Translations under genes and position numbers: made by a program
Shown: piece by piece, positions 1 through 11,429 of the stretch
How positions within the stretch are numbered: position 1 is the first letter of the stretch
Layout of the letters: the number at the start of each line of letters is the position of its first letter
Notes under the pieces: model-generated
Databases searched by the model: none
What the model was told of the DNA's origin: nothing
Seen by the model: the letters and a program-made list of their open reading frames with translations, nothing else
From: Patiria miniata
Lineage: Eukaryota > Echinodermata > Asteroidea > Valvatida > Asterinidae
Direction: 5' to 3'
Length of the DNA stretch: 64,000 bases
Assembly: GCF_015706575.1 (NCBI RefSeq)
Contig: NW_024037064.1
Span: forward strand, 5,765,427-5,829,426

Positions 1-111
1 ATTGGTGCGGCCTCATCCATAATTTATACAAATTCGGTTTAAATATGCATAATGCAAAAGAGAAACAGATTTGAAGCGGTCCCATGGTATACGCCAACTG
101 ACATTATAAAG

Positions 112-359
112 ACTAAATAATGAAAGGTTTGCGGAAACACCATGTGCGAATAATTTCTGAACTAAGAGAATGGTTCTGAAAAGAACCAGAGGTATAAACT
201 CGACGTTCCGGTCAATATGCTCTGACCGTCTTCTGACCAAGACGGTCAGAGCATACTGACCAGAACGTCGAGTTTATACCTCTGGTTCTTTTCAGAACCA
301 TTCTCTTAGTTGAGAAATTATTCGCACATGGGGTTTCCGCAACCTTTCATTATTTAGTA
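112..359. repeat. Fold-back (palindromic) element, family 1
   Basis: Two arms of about 120 bases (112-232 and 239-359) are near-complete reverse complements around a 6-base loop. Each arm also contains a short inner palindrome (GGTTCTGAAAAGAACC). A diverged relative with the same arm landmarks lies at 33404-33653. No coding potential is seen; this looks like a non-autonomous fold-back or MITE. Confidence 0.8.
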
Positions 360-552
360 TCTCCACCATGCAAAGCCTCAAATCTTACTTATTATAAAGA
401 GTATTAACTAGCATATGTGTATACAGAAGGCCGTGTTTTTCCTATACGGAATGTAGGGTTGCTAGGAACACGAAGAGTCCATAGCCTTTGTTATATCAAA
501 CTACCGGTACTTGTGATAATGAAGAAGTGTCACCTTATATCCCCCCCCCCAG

Positions 553-960
553 GGTTTCCAAAAATGTCAATAGAAACAGGAGTAACAAGGCAGGGTAGCG
601 AGGACAGTGGCATGACTAAAATTCTCTGGACAGCCATGACTACCTTACGTGACACAGAGGGAGTGGGTTATATCCTGAAGCAGTTCTCAGCTTTCATACA
701 ATCTTGTGACGGGGAGCTTGAGGAAGTAACATCTGGGTCTGTGACATTTGTTGTTCGCTTCAAGAGTCGGGAGGGCCTGAACAAACTCTGGAGTATGTAC
801 ACCACTGGAGAACTCGCCAAGAAACTGACAGAGATTCTCATCACAGATGAACTGACAACTGAAGATAAGAGTGACTTGGCTATCCAGGCAACTATACCAG
901 AAAGAGACTACGATCGGGCCTGCAGATTCTTTGACGAATTGGAAAAGGACCAGCAGAAAG
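553..960 (+). CDS. TRADD-N-like domain exon (first coding exon candidate)
   Basis: The exon follows a C-rich tract ending in AG and stops at AAAG before gtagcc, phase 1. An ATG at 564 (MSIETG) lies just inside it, so it may be the first coding exon, though the frame is open further upstream. The ~130-residue peptide has a predicted alpha/beta pattern: a helix, a strand VTFVVRF, a helix LNKLWSMYTTGELAKKL, a strand LAIQATI and a helix YDRACRFFDEL. This order and spacing resemble the N-terminal domain of TRADD, which in vertebrates binds TRAF2, and TRADD-N-like domains of invertebrate death-domain proteins. The neighbouring death-domain exons reproduce the TRADD order (TRADD-N then DD). The fold call is by eye and moderately sure. 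Confidence 0.6.
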
Positions 961-1058
961 GTAGCCTAATGCTGTAACATTAAAACTACAATCTGACTCC
1001 TTTTCTAAATTATGTTTAAAAATAACTCTTTCATTGTCTGAATTACTTTTTCTAACAG

Positions 1059-1211
1059 ATGAAGAGGACTCGAGCAGCATGGAAGAGGTACAGCATAACC
1101 AACTTGGAGAAAGCAGCACAGCAACAACGGCTTACAGTAGTGATCCAACCGAATACGCTGAAGACAGCTATGAAGAGAAAGTGATGAAGACATCGTTAAT
1201 AACAACAGGAG
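1059..1211 (+). CDS. Acidic Ser/Glu-rich linker exon
   Basis: This exon runs from the acceptor tttctaacag to a donor GAG/gtatag, both phase 1. It encodes about 51 residues rich in Glu, Ser and Thr (start DEEDSSSMEEVQ) without a recognisable fold. It fits as a flexible spacer between the TRADD-N-like domain and the first death domain. The junction codon made with the upstream exon is GAT (Asp) and with the downstream exon is GGT (Gly). Confidence 0.5.
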
Positions 1212-1534
1212 GTATAGATAATCACAAATGGGTGAATGGTTAAATAGTCCCAAAATATAACGTTAAAGCTAGCGATGAGACAGAGGAAAGGGTATTATAT
1301 GAATATATATTTCTTGAAAACAAGGGAGGGCGATCCCATGAAATTGTTGAGCAACAATCGGTTCTGTTTGGAAAACATTGCATATGGTTGGACAATTAGC
1401 TCCAATCCCAGGCAAAAAAAGTTGTTCCTGTATTCTGATCTGAGGCACAATCAGTAGGATCAGAAGGAAACTTTATTAGGTTTTTTTCGCAGAAGCTTCC
1501 TTTACCCTATTAATTGATACGTGTCTGTTTGCAG

Positions 1535-1771
1535 GTATCAGTGACCTTGATCTGTACAAGATCTCTGCCATGTTTGGCTCTGAATGGCAGAAGCTGGCTA
1601 AACATCTTGGTTTAAGCGCTGCAGAGATCGAGCACATCATGATGGATGACCCAGGCCAGACGGAGAACCAGATCTTCAACATGCTGGTCAAATGGAGGGG
1701 CAAACAGGGGGAGGTGTTATACAAAGTGCTGATGAAGCTCGGTAGAACGGACATTGTTGAAGAGCTGATAG
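1535..1771 (+). CDS. Death domain exon 1
   Basis: The acceptor is tgtctgtttgcag and the donor ATAG/gtaggt, phase 1 at both ends. The ~79-residue peptide is a classical death domain: LYKISAMFGSEWQKLAKHLG (helices 1-2 with the conserved W-x-x-L-A-x-x-L-G), LSAAEIEHIMMD (helix 3), ENQIFNMLVKWRGKQG (helices 4-5, with the L-x-x-W) and a C-terminal helix DIVEELIG. Death domains recruit partners by homotypic contacts in TNF-receptor, IRAK/MyD88 and PIDD-type complexes. It is one of three near-identical exons in the window; this copy lacks a six-residue insert (STS-DQ) present in the other two. Confidence 0.85.
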
Positions 1772-2279
1772 GTAGGTATCATTAGACATTAGTAGCCTTG
1801 GTACATATGATTGAATGACAAAGCAAAACACCTTTATTTCTGGCCGTTAAAATAGCTACATGTACGTTTAATTTACTTTACAAATGGTATTCAAGAAATC
1901 ACATGAAACAATTTGTTTACATGAATTAACTATTTAAGGTGCATGAGTTTTGTATTGTAAACTAAATTTTGGTCCTAAGAAAGTTTGAAAGGGGCAAACA
2001 AGTAATCGCATTAAAACTAATTTGCATTACTATATCAAAGACAAATGCCTGTTATAAACTCATTTGTTGAGGAACATACTGAAGTTTTACTTTCGATTTG
2101 AGTTTCATAATTTATGTCTTTTCATGTTTGGTTTTTTTTTTCTGCTTGCATTCCTATTTTTGGGGAAGTGTTGAGAAAGGTAAGGGATCAAGTCTGAATG
2201 CATCCTTAAATATGCCCTAGATTTTACTGGGGATTAAAAAGCGGGTGGGTTTTGGTTTTTTCCATACATGTATTTCCAT

Positions 2280-2590
2280 TCTCGCTCAGATCTAATGTTT
2301 TGTATTTGTCAATGCTCAGACAAAATATTGAAACCTCATCTAGCTCACAGCATCCAGGTATATCTCACTCACTGACAATCTTTGATGAATAAAATCAAAT
2401 ATATACCATTCTGAGCATGATCCCCTTCAATGGCGAAACAATTTTACCAGTTATTTCACAAAGCAACTGCCCTGCTTGGAACTACTTTTTCTGCAACCAC
2501 GTTTAGTCAATGACCACAGTGCGCATGCAGCCGTTGTTAACGGAATTATCCTTGGGGAGTGTCGGACTTCCCTTTAAAAAACAAAATCGG
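2280..2590. repeat. Non-coding segment shared with 40130-40570
   Basis: The blocks around CTCACAGCATCCAG, CAAAGCAACTGCCCT and CTGCAACCA-GTTTAGTCA-TG occur in the same order and strand here and at 40130-40570. This extends the paralogy between the gene A and gene B regions upstream of the main duplication block. No exon is seen in it. Confidence 0.6.
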
Positions 2591-3213
2591 TCCACTTGTG
2601 TTTTCAAAACAACTAGTGATGGTTATTTTATTTCAGATTATTTATTGCATTGGACGTTGTGTTGTGTGTCAATTATTGTTTCTGTTATCTACTTTAGAAC
2701 ATAAACTAACAAGAATTGTTGGATCAAAAATGTAAATACACAGTTTAAAATATCTATTGTGGACAATGGTATCACCTTAAAGCGTGTGCAGTCAACCTCG
2801 ACCCACGTGTGCGGCCACACACACGGTCAAAACTATTATGAGACAGAAGGTGGCAAACATTTCCATGTTAAGCTTCAAATCCAGGCATATTATCACGAAA
2901 ACCAATACAAGGTATGTTACTCAATGAGACAATGACATTTTCTCTGATAAATAAACATTCAAATCAAAAGAACCATTGCAACATACAAGTAAGGTAAAGG
3001 CCATTTCGAGCACGCTATATTATACACAGTGAGTCCCATTTAATGTCGAATATGCTGCGCTAGTTATTGTACCAAGCAATTGGCCTGGTATCTATATAAG
3101 AATCTGAAACAGTAACATCAATGCTTTCACATTTGAAGTTTAATCGAAACATAGTAGAGATCTTCTTGTAATAATTATTGTTACCCCATTAATTGATTCG
3201 TGTCTGTTTGCAG

Positions 3214-3468
3214 GTTTCAGTGACCTTATTCTACACAAGATCTCTGGTATGCTTGGCTCTGAATGGCGGAAGCTGGCTACACATCTCGGTTTAAGCGCTG
3301 CAGAGATCGACCGCATCGTGATGGATGACCCAGGCCAGACACAGAAACACATCTTCAATATGCTGGTCAAATGGAGGCACAAACAGTCCACTAGCGTGGA
3401 TCAGAGGGAAGTGTTTTTCACAGCTCTGATGGAGATCAAGAGAACAAACACTGCCGAAGACGTGATAG
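3214..3468 (+). CDS. Death domain exon 2
   Basis: This is a tandem duplicate of death domain exon 1, with the same intron end, the same phase-1 acceptor and the same gtaggt donor. The 85-residue peptide keeps GSEWRKLATHLGLSAAEI and FNMLVKWR and has the STSVDQ insert before the last helices. Flanking intron sequence (about 30 bases upstream, over 100 downstream) is also shared with exons 1 and 3, so the duplicated unit was exon plus flanks. The C-terminal helix is more divergent (TNTAEDVIG). The product would carry death domains in series. Confidence 0.82.
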
Positions 3469-3657
3469 GTAGGTATCAGAATGAACCACTTTCATTGGTT
3501 TTTTTTTTCATGACATTAGTAGCCTTGGTACATATGATTGAATGACGAAGCAAAACACCTTTTCTTATGGCCATTAAAATAGCTAGGTATGTTTCATTTA
3601 CTTAACATATGGTGTACAAGAAATCACATGAAACATTTTGTTAATATGAATAACTGT

Positions 3658-4192
3658 TTAAAGGGAGTATATCATGTGCAAACATTAAAAAATAAGACAA
3701 CGAAATTATTATAAAATACCTTACTGGACTGTTAGTGAATGACAGTCTAAAGCAGCCTGTAACATCATGGCACCTGGTGTGTTGACATTTTCAAGAAAAG
3801 TGGTATTTTGTATCAATTTCCAATGCTGGTCAGCCCACCAGCGTTGGAACAAAAAATTTTTTTTCCAATACTGCCCCCAATTTACCATATTTAGTTAGTC
3901 CGCATTTTGTTTGCGATCGATTACACACCCATGAACGGGCGCAAGCCAGCTAGACTGCTTCCCTGACCTTGCAATTCCCTGACGTCTATAAATTGCTCCG
4001 TTGCATCTTAAGTGGGGTCAGGGAACCAGACTACCAGAACATGATTGTGTGCTTGGTTTTTTTCCAGCGTCTATATGAACACAAAACTTCAAACAAGTCA
4101 GTGTAACAATATTTGCTATAAAATACTAACCCCCTAAATCCATCCATTTCTGAAAATCACAACAAAAGCAAATGTTGTATTACCTTTAAGAT
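3658..4192 (+). mobile_element. ~530-base TIR element, family 2, copy 1
   Basis: It begins near AAAGGGAGTATA and ends near AATGTTGTATTACCTTTAAG. It shares most of its length with 4847-5374 and, reversed, with 35805-36313. The centre holds a short palindrome around CCAACG/CGTTGG. No ORF was found, so it looks like a non-autonomous DNA transposon. Confidence 0.65.
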
Positions 4193-4467
4193 TTAAGATT
4201 CCTCAGCGTTGCGCGTAGCGCGTAGCGCGTATTGTTCCAAAGAGCCAGCGCTACAGCGTTGGGTTCAAACATTTTCGTGAACTTGTGGTTTGGAAGAGAG
4301 AAATACATTTTCACCAATTTTGTATTGAAATAAAAGTTCAAATGTATCAAATGACAAGGATCCATGTGTATTTCGCCTCTTGAAATGGAAAAGTCCAGAT
4401 TTTACGTTGCGATAATATACCTCCCATTCCACGCTGATCCACTCAATATTTGTATTACTTTTTTTTT

Positions 4468-5457
4468 AACGTACCGCCAACTACAGTTCGGCATTTCATC
4501 AACCAGTTGGTCCAATTGTGTGATCAAAATGTGCATGTTGACTTCATCACAGTTGTGTTCAATTGAAGAGTGTTTACAAGAGTCTGGCTATTTGTTTGTT
4601 GCATCAACCTCATGCACTTGCTGTTATCAATATTGTGATCTTTGGGACGCTAAATAAAAAAATGAAGAATTGTCAATTTCAATCCTAGGCAAAATCTCTC
4701 AGTGAATATTTTACTGCACTAAATGGGGACCGAAAACAAATTCAATACTAATATGGATAAAGGTAAAAAAATGACTGTATGCAGAAAAAAAATAACTTGG
4801 TAAAGTGGACCTGCAAGACTGTTCGGCTTTGTTGAATTGCAGCTTAAAGGGAGAACACAACATTTGCAAGCATCAAAAAATAAACCTACCAAGTTTTTAC
4901 GAAAGCTCTTACAGGATGTTGGTAAATGACAGTCTAAAGCATCCTGTAAAATTATGGCACCTGGTGTGAAGTCATTTTCAAGTAAATGGTATTTTTGTTT
5001 ACATTTCCAACGGTGGTCGGCCGACCACCGTTGGAAAAACCTGACTATTTTTCAACTGCTGCTCCAAATTTACCATTTTTTCAGTCCAAATTTTGTTTGC
5101 TATTGGTTGCATGTTCATGAATGGGGGCAGGCCAGCTAGACTGGTTCCCTTACCGTACAATTTTCCGGCATCTATAAATTGATCCCTACTTTTCAGTGGA
5201 GTCAGGGAACCAGACCACTTGAACATATTTGTTTTTCTTGGCTTTTCCAGCATTTTCGAACACAAAACTTCAAACATGTCAATGCAACAATAATTTGATT
5301 TATTATACTTATCCCTCAAATAGTTCATTTCTGGAAATTAAAGCAAAAGCCAATGATGTACATTCCCTTTAAGAATTGTAATGACTCATGTTTATCACTA
5401 CTCAAGTAAATTACTCATTATAATTTATAATTTTTTTTTCATAAATCTTTGAAATCA
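4468..5457 (+). pseudogene. Ghost NLR: third copy of the pre-NACHT intron, NACHT exon lost
   Basis: From CCGCCAACTACAG to the AT-rich end near 5450 this matches the intron just upstream of the NACHT exon in gene A (13763-14230) and gene B (56330-57270). The match continues, interrupted by a TIR element at 4847-5374, up to CTTTGAAATCA, which aligns with CTTTAGAAATCACC at the intron/exon border of the intact genes. The acceptor AG is gone, and homology stops after about six exon bases. No NACHT sequence follows. It therefore marks a third tandem NLR whose NACHT-LRR exon has been deleted. Confidence 0.7.
4847..5374 (+). mobile_element. ~530-base TIR element, family 2, copy 2
   Basis: The ends are inverted (TTAAAGGGAG...ACATTTGC at left; GTACATTCCCTTTAAG at right). 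There is a perfect central palindrome around CAACGGTGGTCGGCCGACCACCGTTG, given here only by its core GGTCGGCCGACC near 5016-5027. It is inserted inside the ghost pre-NACHT intron, so it is younger than that duplication. No coding capacity was seen. Confidence 0.7.
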
Positions 5458-7524
5458 TGTGATATATGTCAATCACATGATATGTTCACACATGTGCATG
5501 AAGGTAAATGACCTTACTAACATGTATAAAGAAACAATTGCACCTATTGCCCTGTCCCCACAACGGATGAATTGAATAATAGCTGGCACAATGCTTTCCC
5601 CTATTGAAGGGGGCCTCTGTGTGTGGTATCGTGTTCAGAATGGTATACAATGCGATGGTTGCTCCAATTTGATTTTTGTTCATCAGAGATTGTCAGTGAG
5701 ATACTTTGCATTTTTTTCTCCATTTGACCTGATAGGTATAGACTAGGAGCCCAGAACATTCATTCATGCGAAAAGTGCCGGAACAGTCGACCTCATAGGG
5801 TGAAAGTGTGTCATGAGAACATCACAAAAATGCATTGCTGCTGGGTCTAGGGCGTGGCCTAAGCTCCGAAATGACGTAATAAAGCACCGCCATTACCGGA
5901 AATCCCTTTTTTGGCAATATCTCAAAAACTATACCTGGTAAGCGCAAATGTGGTCTATACAGCTATGTTTTCATGCATGGTTAATCTATACGATGACTAC
6001 CATTGTAGTGTCTGGAGATGTGTAGTTTATCATTTATTATCTCAATTCACGACACTTTTATCAAAAACCTAATTTTTTTTATCATATATCTCGAAAATTG
6101 TACATGACAATACCACAACAGGGATGTCTACACCAGATATTTTGGTCAAATATTACATTGACAACAGCTCTAGTGTATAAACTGTTTATTCCATTTCAGA
6201 AAACACTTCACCTCTGTTTACCTACATTTGCATGTCAGTGCGCATGCGCACAAACCTCCCTGAAAAGAATAGCACCCAAGCCACAGTCTCCGTGCCCACC
6301 ACATGTCCCTTAAATAGCCCTGTAACACAAAGAAGACTCCTAGTATTTTTCAGCGACACGTAGCGTCAACACGTATAATTGAACCATACTCGCTGTGCTT
6401 ATACAAAAATGGCGGACTCCGCCAAAACTAGTAAAGTAAAAGAAACTTAGCTCAAGTCGTTCTACGGGAAATCACCCTCCAACCAATACTCCAAGCATGA
6501 TATTTCCGCCACTACGACCGGGTCTAATCCCCGGGTTTGACGGTAGGAAATGCCCCGGGAACAGGCACTTAATTCTCCAGCAGGAGTTGTTGCAAGGGGA
6601 TTTCCTTGTACTTGTTCAAGTCTCACACGTTAGGTAACCCTTCGCCTAATTTTTAGCCCAATCTACGGACACCTCATTCCCTCCCCCCCCCCCCCCCCGT
6701 GTTTTTTTTCCCCCTAAATACTAAGACATTTTCATTTTCCCCATGATTTTCCATTTATTTTTGTTAGGGTAAATGTGCCAGTAAGTACGGGTAACTTTGT
6801 GAATTTGAAGCTCATCAATAATGACGTTTGGCGAGACTACTTGTTGATATCTGGGGAAAACAGGCGCGGATCCCCCCCCCCCCCCCAGCTTTTGATTTTA
6901 CAGCGGCCGGAGAAAAAATCTTGTGTACATTTTCAGATTTTGTTGCTGATGAAAAAAAACCTGCGAAATTTCCTTGATCTGCCCCTGGGAAAACTAAATG
7001 CGCACAACTTTAGGGTATAATAGTAGCCATGGATCATTACTACAGGGTGCATAAAAAAAGCAGAACCCAAACCCCCAAAATATATTTCATATTAAAAACA
7101 AATATGTACGTAGCACCAATGACCGGAAAGCCAATTTCATTAGTTACTTATAGTTGAAAAAATTACTGAAATTGCTCAACAGTTTAAACACTATCACCAT
7201 TAAACGCAACGACCCTAAAACCTGTTTCATCCAAAAACAGCAGTTTCCGACAGTTTGGAACAACACAGAAGATGACAGAATTATATTTGACATGACTTTA
7301 TTTAGCAACCCTGGTTAGGCTAATAATATGATTTATTAAATCCACTTTTTTTAAAAGACCGACCTTCAAAAGTACTTTGTTGAATATTTGTAACTTTTAA
7401 AACTTTTAGGTTTTATTGCTGGTGATGTTCGAAGACAATTGTGACGACGATTCTTCAAATCGCATTTTTGGACGAAAGAGGTTATTTTAGGGTCATTGTG
7501 TTTAAATGGTAATAAAATGGAATA
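5458..7524. other. Intron/intergenic stretch without recognisable gene
   Basis: Both strands were read; no exon with a convincing fold or splice pair was seen. It contains C-runs near 6677 and 6872, a snippet rich in TTTTTATCATATATCTC, and low-complexity tracts. It may be intron between death domain exon 2 and the TPR module, or the boundary of two genes. Confidence 0.4.
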
Positions 7525-7864
7525 ATATGTAAGGGAGCAGACTAATGACCATGCAGCCTGGCAGCTCATGCACGATGTCCATGTAGCTGTATGGTCTGAC
7601 ATTACCGTTTTCCCTGATTTTTGTCTTGACTCTAAAGGATAATTTGAGAGTTTGAAGGGGATCGAAGTGGCATCTGCAACAAATCAGCCGACATTTGAAG
7701 AAGAAAAAAAGTGGGGTAAATAAAAAAAAAATTCGTCGCCACACAACTTTTGCGGCAAGCTCCATACCAGAAACCGGAAACCTTTTTTTGGCCTTAGGGT
7801 TAACGGGGGATGACTGTTGTCAACTCTATTCTTTTATGTAACGTGCGATCAACTTTATTTTCAG

Positions 7865-8064
7865 ATAATGTCATGAGAGCCCTGGAAGCAGACGCCAATG
7901 AACGCGCAGAGAATCGCAAGATGCGTAAAGCAGAGGCGACGGTTCTGAAGGATCAGGGGAACCAAGCGTTCCAGAAGAGCGATTACACACGAGCTGTTGA
8001 GCTCTACACGCAGGGCCTGGAACGTCTAAAAGACTTTGTGCTGCTGTACACCAACAGGGCACAG
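7865..8064 (+). CDS. TTC12-like TPR exon 1 (gene A)
   Basis: The acceptor is ttattttcag (phase 1) and the donor GCACAG/gtaatc (phase 0). It encodes a basic helix (LEADANERAENRKMRKAEA) followed by the first TPR motif, LKDQGNQAF...YTRAVELYTQGLE, and the start of the second, LLYTNRAQ. The charged helix followed by LK-x-x-GN-x-AF and GLERLKD-x-x-LLYTNRAQ closely follows the N-terminal region of TTC12, a cytoplasmic factor for axonemal dynein assembly, more than SPAG1 or RPAP3. No ARM repeats, which form the rest of TTC12, are present nearby; the chain instead leads to NACHT. Block B has a copy nine bases shorter, in frame. Confidence 0.75.
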
Positions 8065-8229
8065 GTAATCAAGTCAAGGCCAACTCATCTTACTTGTATG
8101 TTTTGGTAGTACTGCGCATAAGGCAGACGATTAATCCCAGGCAACACACCTGTTATCCTGTTGAGACACACAACGCTACTGTGGCAAATTTGAATCCACT
8201 CTTTTCACTTATTCCCCCCCCCCCCCAAG

Positions 8230-8422
8230 GCTTACAACAAATTGGAAAAGTTTTCAGAGGCAATGGAGGACTGCCGGACTGCCTTGCAGTTGGAACCAAA
8301 CAACGTCAAGGCATTAGTGCACCTTGGCAAGGCCCAGCAGGGACTGAAGGATTATGAGGCGGCTGTTACGACTTACAAAGAAATCCTCAAGATTGACAAG
8401 AAACACGAGAAAATGGTGGCAG
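8230..8422 (+). CDS. TTC12-like TPR exon 2 (gene A)
   Basis: It follows a C-tract acceptor (CCCAAG, weaker than the CCCAG of the paralogue) in phase 0 and ends GCAG/gtgggt in phase 1. The 64 residues complete TPR 2 and TPR 3: AYNKLEKFSEAMEDCRTAL then NNVKALVHLGKAQQGLKDYEAAVTTY. The TPR signature positions (W/L-G/A-Y-A-P) are intact. TPR arrays form an open groove for peptides or HSP90/HSP70 tails. In gene A the third TTC12-like exon found in gene B (51321-51440) is not seen downstream, so the module ends earlier here. Confidence 0.78.
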
Positions 8423-9425
8423 GTGGGTCAGCAGTCTTCAGGCCAAATGTACAAACATGTGATGCGATCATACTAAATGAGTCATTTGTCGGCCCTTATC
8501 GAATGTTGTGTTTTTTGTTTTTTTACATTTTTGAATAGTGCTGTATTTCAGTTTATATTTGGTGAAAACCCCATGTGAATAGGACCTTCCGTTCAGAAGT
8601 TATGGGACTTAGAACACCGGCAGATTTGAAACAAGAAAGCAGAGAAAGCAAACAGAGAAATCAATGATTCAAAATTGAAGTGTTTATTACACAACAATAA
8701 ACATGCTTTATTTCAGGTTTTTGACATTAACTCCTTAGCAAAAAGGTCACATTTTGAATACTTTATCGCGAAATTTTCTCGGGAAAAAAAGTTGACATAT
8801 GAATTCCTCAAAGTCAATTTCGACACTTAAGAAGCTTCAACAAGTGCTGTGCATCTGCCCATAGAGTTACGTGTGTGCCCTTATCTCATACAAGGTCTGT
8901 GAGGTGTTCGTTCATCCATGAAGAAGGGCAATGAGCTGATGGAATATCCCACTTTCAAGCAGGGGTGGGGGAGTAGGCTGCATAAGAGGAAGTGGTTGTT
9001 GAACATAAACAATTGGCGACACAAGTACTGATGGGGTGACTTCATTTATTACTAAAAAAAACACAATTGATCTACATGTATTCCTGTTTTATTTTATTTC
9101 ACACACGTCAAACAAGGCGTATGGATAAAAGACAATTATAACACACAATATAAAACATCAAAATACACAATACAATTACACTGGCTATCAGGAACAACTA
9201 ACATACGTACATGTACATTCATATACATGATTTTTAACACAAAATACATGTAGTTCGAATTTGGTGGCAAAAGTAAGCTCTGGCAATGAGATAAATGTGG
9301 CTAAAGATATGGCAGCTCAGACTTCCTCTGATTGGGCGGTCTATTGTCTCAAATCACCACAGCTTTTGCTGTTGGCCACGTCTTCTCCGCCACGGCTTTG
9401 ATGGGCTCACCAAGTACTCCTAGAA
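8423..9425. other. Intron sequence, no feature seen
   Basis: The first ~400 bases match block B after its TPR exon 2, including TTCAGGCCAAATG and GTGTTTATTACACA. The remainder is unique to block A. I searched for the equivalent of the third TTC12-like exon of block B and found none. Confidence 0.5.
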
Positions 9426-9457
9426 CTATGAGGCTCCGCGTGAGCGGAGCCTCATAG
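9426..9457. repeat. Perfect 14-bp hairpin
   Basis: CTATGAGGCTCCGC (9426-9439) and its exact reverse complement (9444-9457) flank a GTGA loop. It touches the left end of the TIR element at 9455. Confidence 0.8.
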
Positions 9458-9898
9458 ATGTAGAAGCCCGCAAAATTGTCTGCAGCACAAAACACTAAAA
9501 AAGTACAAAAACGTCCATCAAAATGCTCGGAGCGCGCCGCGGGGGGAACGGTACATGCACTTGTACGCATGCACATACTATCATTTCGCCTGTACCGTAC
9601 CCCCCGCGGCGCGCTCCGAGCGAACCGAAAATCATCGCTCGATCATATGCGTGCACGTTTCAAGTGTTCGGTTGGCTCAGTGCGGAAAGGGCATATTTTT
9701 CATCATTTTGGCCTAAAAACCGACAGAATCCACCTATGTTAGTTGTGCCCAAGATACGTGAGTATGTCAAGAGGTAAAGTACGGAGTATAGGGGCAAACT
9801 GTGCTGCGGTTCTGTGTGAAATGTCTGCATTTTGATGGACGTTTTTGTACTTTATTAGTGTTTTGTGCTGCAGACAATTTTGCGGGCTTCTACATCTA
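9455..9898. mobile_element. 444-base TIR element with GC-rich inner palindrome
   Basis: Terminal inverted repeats of about 65-70 bases start TAGATGTAGAAGCCCGC and end with its reverse complement. Inside, a second pair of arms around GCGCGCCGCGGGGG forms a GC-rich palindrome with a ~40-base spacer. No ORF suits a transposase. It is absent from block B, so it inserted after the duplication. Confidence 0.75.
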
Positions 9899-10658
9899 CA
9901 ATGTCTTCTGATAAAGTATCTTCATATTTTTTTAGATGCAGAGAATCTTTAATACTGTAAGCTTTAGTATCATATAGTTTTTAGAGTCCCTGAGGAATTG
10001 TAAAGGGGAGAACTTACCGGAGAGAAACAGCAAGTTGGCAGCACAGCGATCGGAGTAGGTCGATTATCATCTGTTGATCGTACACGTTCCAATGCAGTTT
10101 CAAACAACGCTTCTGATTAGCGCAAAAACTTTAGGCTGAAATGGACGGGCTTTAACATTGGCCAATCAACTTCATTTTTACATCAGCTTTGGACAAACTC
10201 ATGCTGTTTATTTTATAGCTCAAACAAAAGAAATCGGTAGAGGGCGTCCAGAGTTGCGAGTTCATATGAGCCGCGTTGTGTGACAGGATTCTTCGTTAAC
10301 ATCGTTTTCGCATTGTAAGATTGGAGATACCGACTGTTTGTACTTGAAAAATGACGGTTCTTTAAAGTAATTAAGTTGTGCAATGAGCTCTATGACAGTC
10401 CTGATTTGCTGGTAAGAGCAGTCGCTACGCCACAACTTAGGCCGCCTAAAATGATGGTGCAAGTTACGTCATAATTTGTTGCGCAACCTGCGGACTTACG
10501 CACTATCTGACTCTGAGAAATGTGTCATAAAAGTGAAATGTGTCATAAGTGATATGTTGCGCAACTACTTACGCAATAAATTTTGGCTCAAGCAGAGTTG
10601 CGCCATTACGTAAGATTTGTGAAATCGGCTGCTGGTCTGTCTTTTCTGCATTATTTTG

Positions 10659-10846
10659 TTTATGGTGTAAGTCAATGACACATGCAACATAAGCAATGAA
10701 TCGAGGACAGAAACCGAATCGTGGACTCCTCGGCTGAAAAATGTGTACAAACTAATGAGAGCTGTTGTGAAAAAGTTAAGGTATGAACAAAGGAAAGGGG
10801 AAGAGGAACAAAAGAATTAAAATCCATGATTTACACCATAAACAAA
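10659..10846. mobile_element. Short TIR element (GTTTATGGTGTAA ends)
   Basis: Ends are GTTTATGGTGTAA and TTACACCATAAAC. The interior (AATCGAGGACAGAAACCGAATC, quoted here in part) recurs at 12953-13125 and 52300-52440, always just upstream of the ~145-base tandem repeats. It is probably a MITE that travels with the array. Confidence 0.6.
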
Positions 10847-10889
10847 TGTGCTAGTGCGTGTGTGTGTGTGTTATGTTTTGGATAGGTTA

Positions 10890-11400
10890 ACTCTTGTCAG
10901 CAAGAGAACGTGAGAAATACTTTACTTAGGAACTTGAATTTTGGTTTGTGGATTGTTCTGGATAGTCTTAACAAGCCTATTAATTTTGGGGTTGACACAT
11001 CAAAGGTCAAGGTCACTATTGCTAAAACAAAAGAAATCTTGACAACGTGTTAACTTGAGAAATATTTGACTTATGAACTTGAAATTTGGTTTGTGGGTTG
11101 TTCTTGGTAATCTAAAGAAGTCTATTGCTTTTGGGGCCGACAGGTCAAAGGTCAAGGTCACTATTGCTAAAACAATAGAAATCTTGTCAATGCAATAACT
11201 TGAGAATAATTATTTAGGAGCTTGAAATTTGGTTTGTGGGTTGTCCGTCAATCTTGATGAGTCTTAAGAGGCCTGTTGCTTTTGGGGCCGACAGGTCAAA
11301 GGTCAAGGTCACTAATATTGCTAAAACAATAGAAATACATGTATTGTCAGCATGAACGCTTGAGAAATATTTTACTCAGGAACTTCAAATTTGGTTTGTG
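10890..11400 (+). repeat. ~145-base tandem repeats carrying AGGTCA direct repeats, array 1
   Basis: Three to four units begin near CTTGAGAAATA-TTTACTTAGGAAC and run through TTTGGGGCCGACAGG. Units carry the core AGGTCAAAGGTCAAGGTCA, perfect at 11142-11160 and 11293-11311. The same unit forms arrays at 13126-13545 and 52480-52960. No protein is predicted. Confidence 0.85.
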
Positions 11401-11429
11401 GGTTGCTCTTACCGTAACCACAGTAACAG

